In this document: piece after piece, positions 1 through 7,189 of the stretch | How positions within the stretch are numbered: the first letter of the stretch is position 1 | How the letters are laid out: each line of letters opens with the position of its first letter | Assembly: GCA_949298925.1 (NCBI GenBank) | Contig: CASFYE010000017.1 | Location: 1-34,878, forward strand | Length of the DNA stretch: 34,878 nucleotides | Source of the DNA: an uncultured Bacillota bacterium | GTDB lineage: Bacteria > Bacillota > Clostridia > Christensenellales > UBA1242 | Direction of reading: 5' to 3' | Translations under genes and position numbers: made by a program | The notes under the pieces: generated by a model | The model's database searches: none | What the model was told of the DNA's origin: nothing | Seen by the model: the letters and a program-made list of their open reading frames with translations, nothing else

Positions 1-119
1 TTATTATTTAAATGATTTTATTATGATTTTTTTAAAAAATAAGTCAAATTATCACAAAAAAATATATTTTTATTAAAAATTCATAGTTTTTTATTCATTA
101 TATTTTACTTAATATTTTG

Positions 120-148
120 TTGACAAAACCTAAAAAACATATTAAAAT
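120..148 (+). promoter_or_regulatory. SigA-type promoter of the CxxC redox-domain gene (predicted leaderless)
   Basis: TTGACA at 120-125, a 17-nt spacer and TAAAAT at 143-148 form a near-consensus SigA promoter. The -10 ends 6 nt before the ATG at 155, so the expected transcription start falls on or within a base or two of the start codon. There is no ribosome binding site at usable spacing. The 119 bases before the promoter are extremely AT-rich and I see no gene or RNA in them. Confidence 0.75.
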
Positions 149-154
149 AAGAGC

Positions 155-367
155 ATGAAAAAAATTACTAAAAGCATGACCATAGAAAAAGTGTTGAAGA
201 TTGACCAAAGCTTAGCAGATGTTTTAATGGGGTTTGGAATGCATTGCATTTACTGTCCTATGAGCCTTATGGAGACCTTAGAAGAAGCTTCAGCGGTTCA
301 CGAAATTGATTGTGATTTCTTGGTTGAAAAACTTAATGAACATTTAAAAAATAAAAATGCCAAATAA
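155..367 (+). CDS. DUF1858 / hybrid-cluster-protein-associated redox disulfide domain protein
   Basis: This 70-residue cytosolic protein matches from memory the DUF1858 family (TIGR03980, the hybrid cluster protein-associated redox disulfide domain). It has a short helical start, then the signature GMHCIYCPMSLMETLEEA with a CxxC pair at Cys31 and Cys34, then a conserved VHEIDCDFLVEKLN-like tail. The cysteine pair suggests thiol redox chemistry or metal binding; the exact role in this family is not established. The length is normal for the family. The ATG is chosen because it follows a consensus promoter at 6 nt; it has no ribosome binding site and is predicted to be translated from a leaderless message. 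The gene is convergent with hflX and shares a bidirectional terminator with it. No hybrid cluster protein gene is visible in the window. Confidence 0.85.
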   Translation: MKKITKSMTIEKVLKIDQSLADVLMGFGMHCIYCPMSLMETLEEASAVHEIDCDFLVEKLNEHLKNKNAK

Positions 368-378
368 TTGGCATTTTT
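353..378. terminator. Bidirectional intrinsic terminator between convergent genes
   Basis: An 11-bp perfect stem (353-363 with 368-378) closes a 4-nt loop, with A-runs on one side and T-runs on the other, so it gives a hairpin plus U-tract in both directions. The loop contains the TAA stop of the redox-domain gene (365-367), and the far side of the stem abuts the TAA of hflX (378-380). One 26-base hairpin therefore ends both genes. Confidence 0.85.
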
Positions 379-1469
379 TAGTTTTCCAACATTTCAGATA
401 TTTTTTGTTTCAATTTGTCAATTCCTTCTTTAGTCTTGGCAGAAACATATATTTCGTTTTCCGCCAAGTCTTTTTTATTTTTAAGTAAATCACATTTGTT
501 AAAAACAATCAGTCTTTTTTTTGTTGCTCCAATTTCATCTAACACTTTGTCAGTGATTTTCATTGATTCTTCAAAATAATTTTCACTGCCATCTTTTGAA
601 GTCGCGGTTGGATCAACAACGTGTAAAATTAAATTTGCGAGTTTTGCTTCATCAAGCGTTGAGGCAAATGAATCTACAAGCTCATGAGGCAATTCGGAAA
701 TAAAACCGACGGTGTCTGTTACTACAACGTTTTCACCGTTTAAAAATATTTTTCGACTTGTCGTGTCAAGTGTCGCAAAATATTTGTCTTCCACATAAAT
801 GTTTTCCTTTGCAAGAGCGTTTAACAATGAACTTTTCCCTGCATTAGTGTAACCTACGAGTGCAACTTTTTTTACGTCATTTTTTTCTCTCTCGCGACGA
901 CTGACTTGCCTTTGACTTTTTATTTTTGCTATTTCCTTTTTTAGTAAATCTATCTCTTTTTCAAGACGTCTTCTGTCAAGTTCCAATTTTGTTTCGCCCG
1001 GACCTCTCATACCAACGCCAGCGCCACCATACTTGTTGCTAGTTTCTTGAACTTGGCGCAGTTTTGGCAAAAGATAAATGTTTTGTGCAAGCTTAACTTG
1101 CAACTTAGCCTCATTTGTTTTTGCATGCAAAGCAAAGATGTCGAGAATTAACCCCACACGATCAAGAACTCGCGTCGAAAATGCATCTGAAAGATTGGAG
1201 ATTTGAGAGCCCGTCAGTTTATAATCAACTATAACTACGTCAACCGGATTTTCTTTTAAGAATTTTTGTATTTCGATAACCTTTCCGCTTCCTATGACGG
1301 TTCCTTTATTAAATTCCTTTATAGTTTGCGAAAAAGAAGCGACAACCTCAATACCTGTCGACTCTGCAAGCCGAATAATTTCATCTAATTTTCTGTTCTT
1401 GCTGTCTTTATTTTTTGTTATAACTACAATTACAATCGCGCGCTGTTTTTCCTTCTTTGTTGCCTGCAT
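378..1469 (-). CDS. hflX: GTPase HflX
   Basis: HflX is a ribosome-binding GTPase of the OBG-HflX superfamily, known in other bacteria to split stalled or stressed 70S ribosomes. The 363-residue protein has the HflX N-terminal domain (about 10-135, including GTVIGSGK and LDRVGLILDIFALHA). A glycine-rich linker GAGVGMRGPGETKLE (about 149-163) follows, then a helical coiled segment (165-197). The G domain shows G1 GYTNAGKS (206-213), G2 around Thr236/Thr237, G3 DTVGF (252-256), G4 NKCD (324-327) and G5 SAK (343-345). The C-terminal extension found in longer HflX proteins is short or absent. ATG 1469 follows AAAGGAG with 5-nt spacing. It has its own promoter at 1487-1516 and lies 18 nt downstream of the lipoprotein stop. 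Confidence 0.95.
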   Translation of the reverse strand: MQATKKEKQRAIVIVVITKNKDSKNRKLDEIIRLAESTGIEVVASFSQTIKEFNKGTVIGSGKVIEIQKFLKENPVDVVIVDYKLTGSQISNLSDAFSTRVLDRVGLILDIFALHAKTNEAKLQVKLAQNIYLLPKLRQVQETSNKYGGAGVGMRGPGETKLELDRRRLEKEIDLLKKEIAKIKSQRQVSRREREKNDVKKVALVGYTNAGKSSLLNALAKENIYVEDKYFATLDTTSRKIFLNGENVVVTDTVGFISELPHELVDSFASTLDEAKLANLILHVVDPTATSKDGSENYFEESMKITDKVLDEIGATKKRLIVFNKCDLLKNKKDLAENEIYVSAKTKEGIDKLKQKISEMLEN

Positions 1470-1486
1470 CTTTTCTCCTTTGCAAC

Positions 1487-1516
1487 ATTATATCAAATTT
1501 TGACCACCATTTGCAA
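1487..1516 (-). promoter_or_regulatory. SigA-type promoter of hflX
   Basis: On the minus strand TTGCAA (1516-1511), an 18-nt spacer and a perfect TATAAT (1492-1487) precede hflX. The predicted start near 1480 gives a leader of about 11 nt that still contains the AAAGGAG ribosome binding site. The promoter lies inside the end of the lipoprotein gene, whose stop codon (1490-1488) overlaps the -10 box. Confidence 0.65.
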
Positions 1517-2165
1517 GAATTTGCCCATTTGCTGTTGAAATAATTACATTTGACATTTCACCATCTGAGGTGTAAATAGAAAACAACCAATAAACCTCAC
1601 TAAAGCCTCCCGAGATATCGTCCAATAATTTTAGATAACATTCAGCATTAAGCTTGCTCCCGCTTCTAACCTTGTCAATCTTTTCATTAAAATATTGAGT
1701 GCCAATTTCAAGAGCTTTTTCTGCATTTACAGAAAAATCTTTGGATTTGCAAATCACATTTGCCTCTCGTCCAAGGTAAGATATGCAAATTTTTTCATCA
1801 CCGCTGAGTTTTGTCTGCAAATCGGCAACATGAGTGCCTGTTAAAAAGTTGTACTTTAGCAAGACTTTTTGTTGCTGACCGTCAATAGTTACGTCGAGAT
1901 ATTCATCATCTGCGTTGTCTAACCGTGCAATAACGAGAGCGAAATCAAATTTTATCTCACTTTTACCGTCATATTTGTATGGCTCTTCTCGATAACCAGA
2001 CACTACTGACATTGGCAAATCTGGATTGTCAGAAAAAAAATAGACTTCCCCATATTCCGACATATTGTCCTTAACTAAGCTAAGATTATCTTTCTCTTCA
2101 TCGCAACCAGAAAATGAAAAAGACAAACATACCAACAACAATAAAACTAAAATATTTTTCTTCAT
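1488..2165 (-). CDS. Small lipoprotein of unknown function, possible PepSY-like C-terminus
   Basis: The 225-residue protein starts with two lysines, a hydrophobic stretch and the lipobox FSGC, so Cys21 should be lipidated after signal peptidase II cleavage and the protein anchored on the outer face of the cytoplasmic membrane. The mature part is acidic and probably beta-rich. Its last 45 residues (YWLFSIYTSDGE, then IISTANGQIL) resemble the strand pattern of PepSY-type modules, but this is a weak resemblance and I assign no function. ATG 2165 follows AGGAG with 7-nt spacing. It is divergent from the aldolase gene, with 60 nt between starts, and is followed immediately by hflX, which has its own promoter. 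Confidence 0.8.
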   Translation of the reverse strand: MKKNILVLLLLVCLSFSFSGCDEEKDNLSLVKDNMSEYGEVYFFSDNPDLPMSVVSGYREEPYKYDGKSEIKFDFALVIARLDNADDEYLDVTIDGQQQKVLLKYNFLTGTHVADLQTKLSGDEKICISYLGREANVICKSKDFSVNAEKALEIGTQYFNEKIDKVRSGSKLNAECYLKLLDDISGGFSEVYWLFSIYTSDGEMSNVIISTANGQILANGGQNLI

Positions 2166-2189
2166 TTTTTTCTCCTAAATAAAAATACG

Positions 2190-2218
2190 TTGATAAATTT
2201 GCGAAAATATGATATAAT
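2190..2218 (+). promoter_or_regulatory. SigA-type promoter of the aldolase gene (predicted leaderless)
   Basis: TTGATA (2190-2195), a 17-nt spacer and a perfect TATAAT (2213-2218) lie directly before the ATG at 2226, with only 7 nt between. The transcript should therefore begin at or next to the start codon. The same hexamers could be read as coding sequence from a TTG at 2190, but that extension would put the promoter inside the gene. Confidence 0.8.
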
Positions 2219-2225
2219 TTGTCGT

Positions 2226-3146
2226 ATGAAAGATTTGTTATATTATTACAAAAAGGCAGTAAGCAAAGGTTTCGCGCTTGGCGCTTTTAATTTTTCCAGT
2301 TTGGAAGTTTTAAAAGCGATAGCCTTAACAGCGGAAAAGTTAAATAGTCCCGTTATTTTAGCCGTTTCAGAAAGCGCTCTTGAATACATGGGAGACGAAT
2401 ATGTTGTAGAAAACGTTAAAATTATTAAAAACTGTTGCAAAGTACCAATTTTTTTGCATTTAGACCATGGCAAAAGCTTCGAAATTTGCAAAAAAGCCGT
2501 CGATCTGGGATTTGATTCTGTTATGATTGACGCAAGTTCTTTACCTTTTGAAGAAAATGTGTCGTTGACAAAACAGGTCTGTGAATATGCTCATGCAAAA
2601 GGTGTTTTTGTTGAGGGTGAACTTGGTCAATTGAGTGGTGTTGAAGATAACGTCGACGTAAAAGAAAATCATTTTACCGACCCGCTAAAAGCCAAAGAAT
2701 TTGTCAAACGCACAAACGTTGATTCGCTTGCCGTTGCGATAGGAACCAGTCATGGCGCATACAAGTTTAAAGGTGAAAGCAAATTAAGATTTGATATTTT
2801 AATGCAGATAGAAAAATGTTTACCTCGCTTTCCTCTTGTTTTACACGGAGCATCATCAGTAAACGAAAAATACGTTGATGTTTTAAACAAAAACGGAGGA
2901 AATTTAAAAAACGCAAAGGGTGTAAACGAAGAACTTACAAAAATGGCCGTCCAAATGCACAATATAGTTAAAATAAACATAGACACGGATCTTCGCATTG
3001 CTTTCACAGCTGGAATTAGACAATCACTTAAAGATAACCCAGAAAATTTTGATCAAAGAAAATATTGTCTTCTTGGTCAAAAATATGTTGAAGATGTGGT
3101 CGCACACAAAATAAAAAATTTGTTAAATAGCCAAAATAAAACATAA
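2226..3146 (+). CDS. fba: Class II fructose-bisphosphate aldolase
   Basis: This zinc-dependent aldolase interconverts fructose-1,6-bisphosphate with glyceraldehyde-3-phosphate and DHAP in glycolysis and gluconeogenesis. From ATG 2226 the protein is 306 residues. It begins as family members do (MKDLLYYYKKAVSKGFALGA). It carries LDHG with Asp80 and zinc ligand His81, the VEGELG segment with Glu132, GTSHGAYK with His176, LHGAS with His207, and the phosphate-binding NIDTD (251-255). A longer reading from TTG 2190 is rejected because those bases form the promoter. No ribosome binding site precedes the ATG. A related tagatose-bisphosphate aldolase (GatY/KbaY) is the main alternative, but GTSHGAYKFK favours FBP aldolase. 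It is monocistronic, ending before the hairpin at 3207. Confidence 0.93.
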   Translation: MKDLLYYYKKAVSKGFALGAFNFSSLEVLKAIALTAEKLNSPVILAVSESALEYMGDEYVVENVKIIKNCCKVPIFLHLDHGKSFEICKKAVDLGFDSVMIDASSLPFEENVSLTKQVCEYAHAKGVFVEGELGQLSGVEDNVDVKENHFTDPLKAKEFVKRTNVDSLAVAIGTSHGAYKFKGESKLRFDILMQIEKCLPRFPLVLHGASSVNEKYVDVLNKNGGNLKNAKGVNEELTKMAVQMHNIVKINIDTDLRIAFTAGIRQSLKDNPENFDQRKYCLLGQKYVEDVVAHKIKNLLNSQNKT

Positions 3147-3206
3147 TTGAATTTGTTAAAATTTTTAAAATATTAAGTGAATTTTAAAACCATCGTTTAT
3201 TGTAGA

Positions 3207-3269
3207 AAAAAGGATAACTACTTTTGAAGTAAATCTTGCAGTTCCCACTTCAATTTAGTTATCCTTTTT
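3207..3269. terminator. Long bidirectional hairpin between convergent genes
   Basis: A 14-bp perfect outer stem (3207-3220 with 3256-3269) is followed by a small internal loop, a second 7-bp stem (3224-3230 with 3247-3253) and a 16-nt loop. A-run and T-run flanks make it a plausible intrinsic terminator for the aldolase on the plus strand and for the 645-residue gene on the minus strand (its stop is at 3278). It is longer than a usual terminator, so a small repeat element is an alternative. Confidence 0.75.
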
Positions 3270-3277
3270 GTTTATCA

Positions 3278-5215
3278 TCAACGTTTTAAAACGTCATTTA
3301 TTATGTCCTTAATTTCATTTTTGATTTCTTTTTTATCTTTTGAGATGCTTCTAACTGCATTTTCATCGATGACTGTGTCAGGGTTGTTGTCACCAAGTTT
3401 TTTTATGGCGTCCAAATTTTTACCAACGTGGCATAATACTTTAAAATATATTTCTAAGGAGCTATCACTGGTTAAAATTTCATTCCCGTTAAAAACAGCA
3501 TCGTATAGATTTTGATAATCGCTCTTTCTCTCACTGTTATCGCTGTTAAAATCACTTGGTAATATTCCTTTATAAAGTCCAGTAAGCATGCCTTTTGGAT
3601 AACTGAGAGAAAACTCTGACAATAACTTTTGAAGTGCCGATTCAACTATTTTTTCATTGCCCTTTTTCGTACTTTTTTTGTTTTGGGCTTTTCTTAATTC
3701 CGATAAAACTATTTTACTCGTCTTTTTAATGTAATCTGTGGAAATTCTTTCGCGATTATATCTGTGATTAAAATATTTAAAGTTATCTTCAAATTCTTTT
3801 TCTTTTCCGGCTTCTTTAAACAACCTCTTAACTGATTCGTATGATTTCTGTTCTGCCTTTATAATGCCTTTTCTGTCCATATTACCTAAGCATTGAACAA
3901 GAGGTAATGTAAAAATTTGTTCCATATTTTCTCTGTTTCCTTGATCAATTTGACCTTTTTTATTCACATATGAGAGCAATATTAAATTGGAAAACAAAAT
4001 TTCTGCCACCTCTTCGAACGTGTCAACAATTTTATCATGATTTTTTTCGTTTGTTATTTGATTGTCAAAAAATTCAAATGCAGCTAAAATTTGTGCCTCA
4101 TCTTTTGATTCTAAAGACTTGAAGGCATAATCACAACTTTCTTCTTCCAATTTCTCATCATCAGTAACAAACAAATTCTCAACAGTTCCATCTTTATTAA
4201 CAATTGTCCATTTATAATTAGACCCTTCTCTTGCCCACCTAATAGGTAAATCTTGAAATTTAGTTATTCTTTGATCTAAAAGCTCTTCAAGTCTAGCATC
4301 GTAATAAAAATTGTCAATTTTTAAATATTTTTCTAACTTTTCTTTATCATCTTTGTCTTTGTTATATTCTTCTATGTCTTGATTTAATTTTTCTATTCGA
4401 TCATTTGCGATTTTAACCGCAAAATTTGCAACAACGTCGCCAAAACTGTCTTCTATTTTTTTGCCTATGCTTTCATATAAATATGGCAGTAGCTTCCTTG
4501 ACAGTTCCAATGAAAAATCTTTATCGCTTCTAATGTCCTCTTTAGAAACCATAGCTGGCAACATTAAAAGAGATGCCAGATATACAACAGGTTCAATAAT
4601 GTTTTCGTTTATATTTTCTTTCCTAGCCAACTTATGAAGTTGATAAATGTTTGTCGCTAATATTATTGATGGCCCACTGACAATAAAATTTTTTCCTTTT
4701 TCAATGTCATCAACGACTATCTCCAATCTACCACCTTTCGATTTCGCCTCACCATTTGAAATCAACAAATCAACATATTGTTCATATGTTTTATTAGTGT
4801 CAATTTTTGTTTTCCAATAATCCTTTTCATTAACAAAAGCGCTATAAATTTTAAATCCAGCGTTTTTTTCATTTTTATAATGATCAATCTTCTGTTTTTT
4901 TTCTGTCATTAAATTTTCAGAAAACATTCCTGATGTTAAAATTTGCCATAGATCTTTCTTTATCTTACCCAACGGTCTGTTTTCAAAAGCAACATCAAAC
5001 GTTCCGTCTTCTTTTACACTGGTTTTCGTTGAAACACTTGTAAAAGGCAAAAGAGCATCTTGCCCAAAAAACCTTTTCTTTTCTTGAGATTGCACGCGAA
5101 GTGCCTTTAATGCGGTGTTTTTTAAAGAAACCATTGTTAATGGAGAATAGCTTCCCTTTTTTAATCCGCCTTTTAATCCTGCAAAATGATCATATATAAA
5201 ATCTGATATTGTCAT
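3278..5215 (-). CDS. Unrecognised 645-residue soluble protein
   Basis: I do not recognise this protein. It is highly charged and lysine/glutamate rich, with no signal peptide or membrane segment, so it is probably cytosolic and mainly helical. The N-terminus (about 1-110) includes a conserved-looking stretch GGLKKGSYSPLTMVSLKNTA. A charged, possibly coiled segment spans about 255-300 (DRIEKLNQDIEEYNKDKDDK). The region 340-470 is acidic and the C-terminus (590-645) is lysine and aspartate rich. No catalytic motif is evident. ATG 5215 follows AAAGGAG with 6-nt spacing. It is monocistronic: its own promoter lies in a dyad-rich region at 5242-5287, and it ends before the hairpin at 3207-3269. The composition suits an accessory or lineage-specific gene; no mobile-element signature is attached. 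Confidence 0.75.
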   Translation of the reverse strand: MTISDFIYDHFAGLKGGLKKGSYSPLTMVSLKNTALKALRVQSQEKKRFFGQDALLPFTSVSTKTSVKEDGTFDVAFENRPLGKIKKDLWQILTSGMFSENLMTEKKQKIDHYKNEKNAGFKIYSAFVNEKDYWKTKIDTNKTYEQYVDLLISNGEAKSKGGRLEIVVDDIEKGKNFIVSGPSIILATNIYQLHKLARKENINENIIEPVVYLASLLMLPAMVSKEDIRSDKDFSLELSRKLLPYLYESIGKKIEDSFGDVVANFAVKIANDRIEKLNQDIEEYNKDKDDKEKLEKYLKIDNFYYDARLEELLDQRITKFQDLPIRWAREGSNYKWTIVNKDGTVENLFVTDDEKLEEESCDYAFKSLESKDEAQILAAFEFFDNQITNEKNHDKIVDTFEEVAEILFSNLILLSYVNKKGQIDQGNRENMEQIFTLPLVQCLGNMDRKGIIKAEQKSYESVKRLFKEAGKEKEFEDNFKYFNHRYNRERISTDYIKKTSKIVLSELRKAQNKKSTKKGNEKIVESALQKLLSEFSLSYPKGMLTGLYKGILPSDFNSDNSERKSDYQNLYDAVFNGNEILTSDSSLEIYFKVLCHVGKNLDAIKKLGDNNPDTVIDENAVRSISKDKKEIKNEIKDIINDVLKR

Positions 5216-5241
5216 TCTTTTCTCCTTTTATCAAAAGAAAG

Positions 5242-5287
5242 AGTTAGTAACTATTATATAAATATTTAACAGTTACTATATTGTAAC
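5242..5287 (-). promoter_or_regulatory. Promoter with overlapping GTTAC/GTAAC dyads, candidate operator
   Basis: On the minus strand a TATAAT (5258-5253) is the likely -10 for the 645-residue gene, but there is no good -35 at 16-18 nt. Instead the area holds a perfect GTTAC-N6-GTAAC dyad at 5272-5287, at and just upstream of the expected -35 position, and an 11-base palindrome AGTTAGTAACT at 5242-5252 just downstream of the -10. The repeated half site and its placement suggest binding by a dimeric regulator; this is inference. Confidence 0.5.
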
Positions 5288-5322
5288 ACATTAAAAAAAG
5301 AATTTCAATATCAAATTTAAAA

Positions 5323-6333
5323 TTATTTTAAAGTTACTAATGTTTGTTTGACCTCATCGTCTCTGATGTATTCCACCAAAACCGCTTCACCCCTTTGCGA
5401 GCTTAAAATTGCTTCTTTTAAGTCCAGAAGATTTACTATTTCTCTGCCTGCAACCTTGATGATTAAATCTCCCTTGGATATCCCTGCTTCAACCGCAGGT
5501 GAATCTACTGACACAACAAAAACACCATTTTGTTTAAGCTTTTCGCCATATGCGAGAGCAATGTCACTGTCAAAACCAAAAACACCTAAATATGGAGAAG
5601 TGAAATTTGAATTCTTAGAAATTTGTTCAACTGCTATCTTACCTATTTCTATTGGAACTGCAAAGCCGATCCCTTCGCCCTCAGTCGCCTTCAACGTGTT
5701 GATACCAACAACTTGTCCGTTACTGTTAATTAAAGGTCCGCCCGAATTCCCAGGATTAATAGCTGCATCATGCTGAATTAAAGATTGCATGAAAGAAGTT
5801 TGACCAGAAAAACTTTGACTTTCAAGTGTTCTGTTCGTTGCACTCACTATACCGTGTGTAATAGTATGCTTAAATTCTAATGTTAAGGGTGTCCCAAGAG
5901 CATAAACAGGCTCACCAATTGAAACCCCATCTATGTTTGTATCCAAATAAGGAATAGCTCTTTCTGATTGCAAAACGGCAACGTCAAGCCCAGGATCTGT
6001 CCATATCATTTTCGCGTTCCCCTTTGTTTTGTCCGCATAATACAAAGTGATTTGGCCACCGCCCTCGACGACATGATTGTTTGTGAGTATTAAACCGTTT
6101 CCACTGATAGCAAATCCGCTTCCTATCGAATAACTATCTGGGTAGTCAACAGCGATTCCGACTACTGCCGCGCGCGCATTTGACAACATCTCTCCTGCGT
6201 CAACGAAGTTTGATGTTGAAAGCATGCGGACCTGCATATCAACATTATCAGCGTCTTGTTTTGAACACCCTGACATGGTTACACCTGAAAACACGCAACA
6301 AACTGTAATAAAAAAACAAAACAACTTTCTCAT
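5323..6333 (-). CDS. htrA: HtrA/DegP-type serine protease, lipoprotein form
   Basis: This is an S1C-family periplasmic-side quality-control protease with one PDZ domain. The 336-residue protein opens with a signal peptide ending in MSGC, so Cys23 is predicted to be lipidated; Bacillus HtrC-type proteins use a transmembrane anchor instead. The trypsin-like domain (about 45-235) has His87 in LTNNHVV, Asp117 in PGLDVAVL and the nucleophile Ser197 in INPGNSGGPL. The PDZ domain spans about 247-333 (YLGVFGF, then SPAVEAGISKGDLIIKVAG). All triad residues are intact. ATG 6333 has AAGGAG at 6-nt spacing. It starts 31 nt after the walJ stop with no promoter or terminator visible between, so the two are probably co-transcribed. 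Confidence 0.93.
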   Translation of the reverse strand: MRKLFCFFITVCCVFSGVTMSGCSKQDADNVDMQVRMLSTSNFVDAGEMLSNARAAVVGIAVDYPDSYSIGSGFAISGNGLILTNNHVVEGGGQITLYYADKTKGNAKMIWTDPGLDVAVLQSERAIPYLDTNIDGVSIGEPVYALGTPLTLEFKHTITHGIVSATNRTLESQSFSGQTSFMQSLIQHDAAINPGNSGGPLINSNGQVVGINTLKATEGEGIGFAVPIEIGKIAVEQISKNSNFTSPYLGVFGFDSDIALAYGEKLKQNGVFVVSVDSPAVEAGISKGDLIIKVAGREIVNLLDLKEAILSSQRGEAVLVEYIRDDEVKQTLVTLK

Positions 6334-6364
6334 TTTAAACTCCTTAATGATCAGCTGTTTTGTT

Positions 6365-7147
6365 TTAAAGTCTAAACATCGTCCCTATTTCAGTTGTCGC
6401 AACATCTATCTTAAAATGCTCACCTTCAATAATGCCATACTCTCTAAGAAAATTTGATATGTAATTATAAGCTAACGATGGCGAATTGTTTTCCTTGCTT
6501 AAATGTGATAGCACAATTTGTCGTGTCCCTGTTTCCACCAATGCTCGAATCATCAGTGCTGACTCCTTGTTCGACAAATGTCCATGTCCTGACGAAATTC
6601 TACGTTTTAAAGCAGGTGGATATTTCATGTTTGCAACCAATAGGTCTTTGTCATAGTTTGCTTCAATATAAACCAGCTGACTGCCTTGAATACAATTAAG
6701 TATCCTTTCGTTAGTATGCCCGACATCAGTTAAAATACTTATCTTTTTTTCATTATTTTCAAAAATATAACCATAACAAGGCACATCATGTGGAAGTTCT
6801 ACTGCTTTAACCTGCAAATCTCTCAATCTAAAACCATCTGTTTCGTAAAATCTTCTGTTTTTAGATGGCGTCTTGATTAACTTATAATTCATATTTTGCC
6901 ATACATTTCTATGCGCGAAAACTGGTATATCAAACTTTGTTGAAAATGCATCAACACCTTTAATATGATCATTATGCTCATGAGTAACCAAAATAACATC
7001 AATCTGTGAAGGTTGGACTCCAACAGCAAGCAATCTTTTTTCTGCCTCCTTGCAACAAAGACCTATGTCAACCAACAGCTTGACATTTTCGCTTTCAACA
7101 TAAGTCATATTGCCGTCGCTACCTGACGACAAATTTACAATTCGCAT
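6365..7147 (-). CDS. walJ: WalJ/YycJ-like metallo-beta-lactamase-fold hydrolase (putative exonuclease)
   Basis: The 260-residue protein has the metallo-beta-lactamase fold of the YycJ/WalJ family, proposed to be a 5'-3' double-strand DNA exonuclease linked to the WalRK system. Metal-binding motifs are complete: THEHNDH with His56, His58, Asp60 and His61; His120 in ELPHD; Asp141 in LTDVGH; and His215 in LSHLS. The family marker SSGHGHLSN (about 185-193) is present. The ATG at 7147 has no ribosome binding site. A TAAAAT -10 box ends 6 nt upstream, predicting a leaderless message. It is followed by htrA, as at the Bacillus walJ-htrC locus, but walR, walK, walH and walI are not adjacent here: the upstream neighbour is uvrA. 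Confidence 0.9.
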   Translation of the reverse strand: MRIVNLSSGSDGNMTYVESENVKLLVDIGLCCKEAEKRLLAVGVQPSQIDVILVTHEHNDHIKGVDAFSTKFDIPVFAHRNVWQNMNYKLIKTPSKNRRFYETDGFRLRDLQVKAVELPHDVPCYGYIFENNEKKISILTDVGHTNERILNCIQGSQLVYIEANYDKDLLVANMKYPPALKRRISSGHGHLSNKESALMIRALVETGTRQIVLSHLSKENNSPSLAYNYISNFLREYGIIEGEHFKIDVATTEIGTMFRL

Positions 7148-7153
7148 GAAAGT

Positions 7154-7182
7154 ATTTTAGCACTTATGTTATAAAAATGCAA
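7154..7182 (-). promoter_or_regulatory. Promoter of walJ-htrA (predicted leaderless)
   Basis: On the minus strand TTGCAT (7182-7177), a 17-nt spacer and TAAAAT (7159-7154) precede the walJ ATG (7147) by only 6 nt. The -35 match is modest. The promoter sits 7 nt downstream of the cloverleaf element that ends uvrA. Confidence 0.6.
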
Positions 7183-7189
7183 GTATGCT

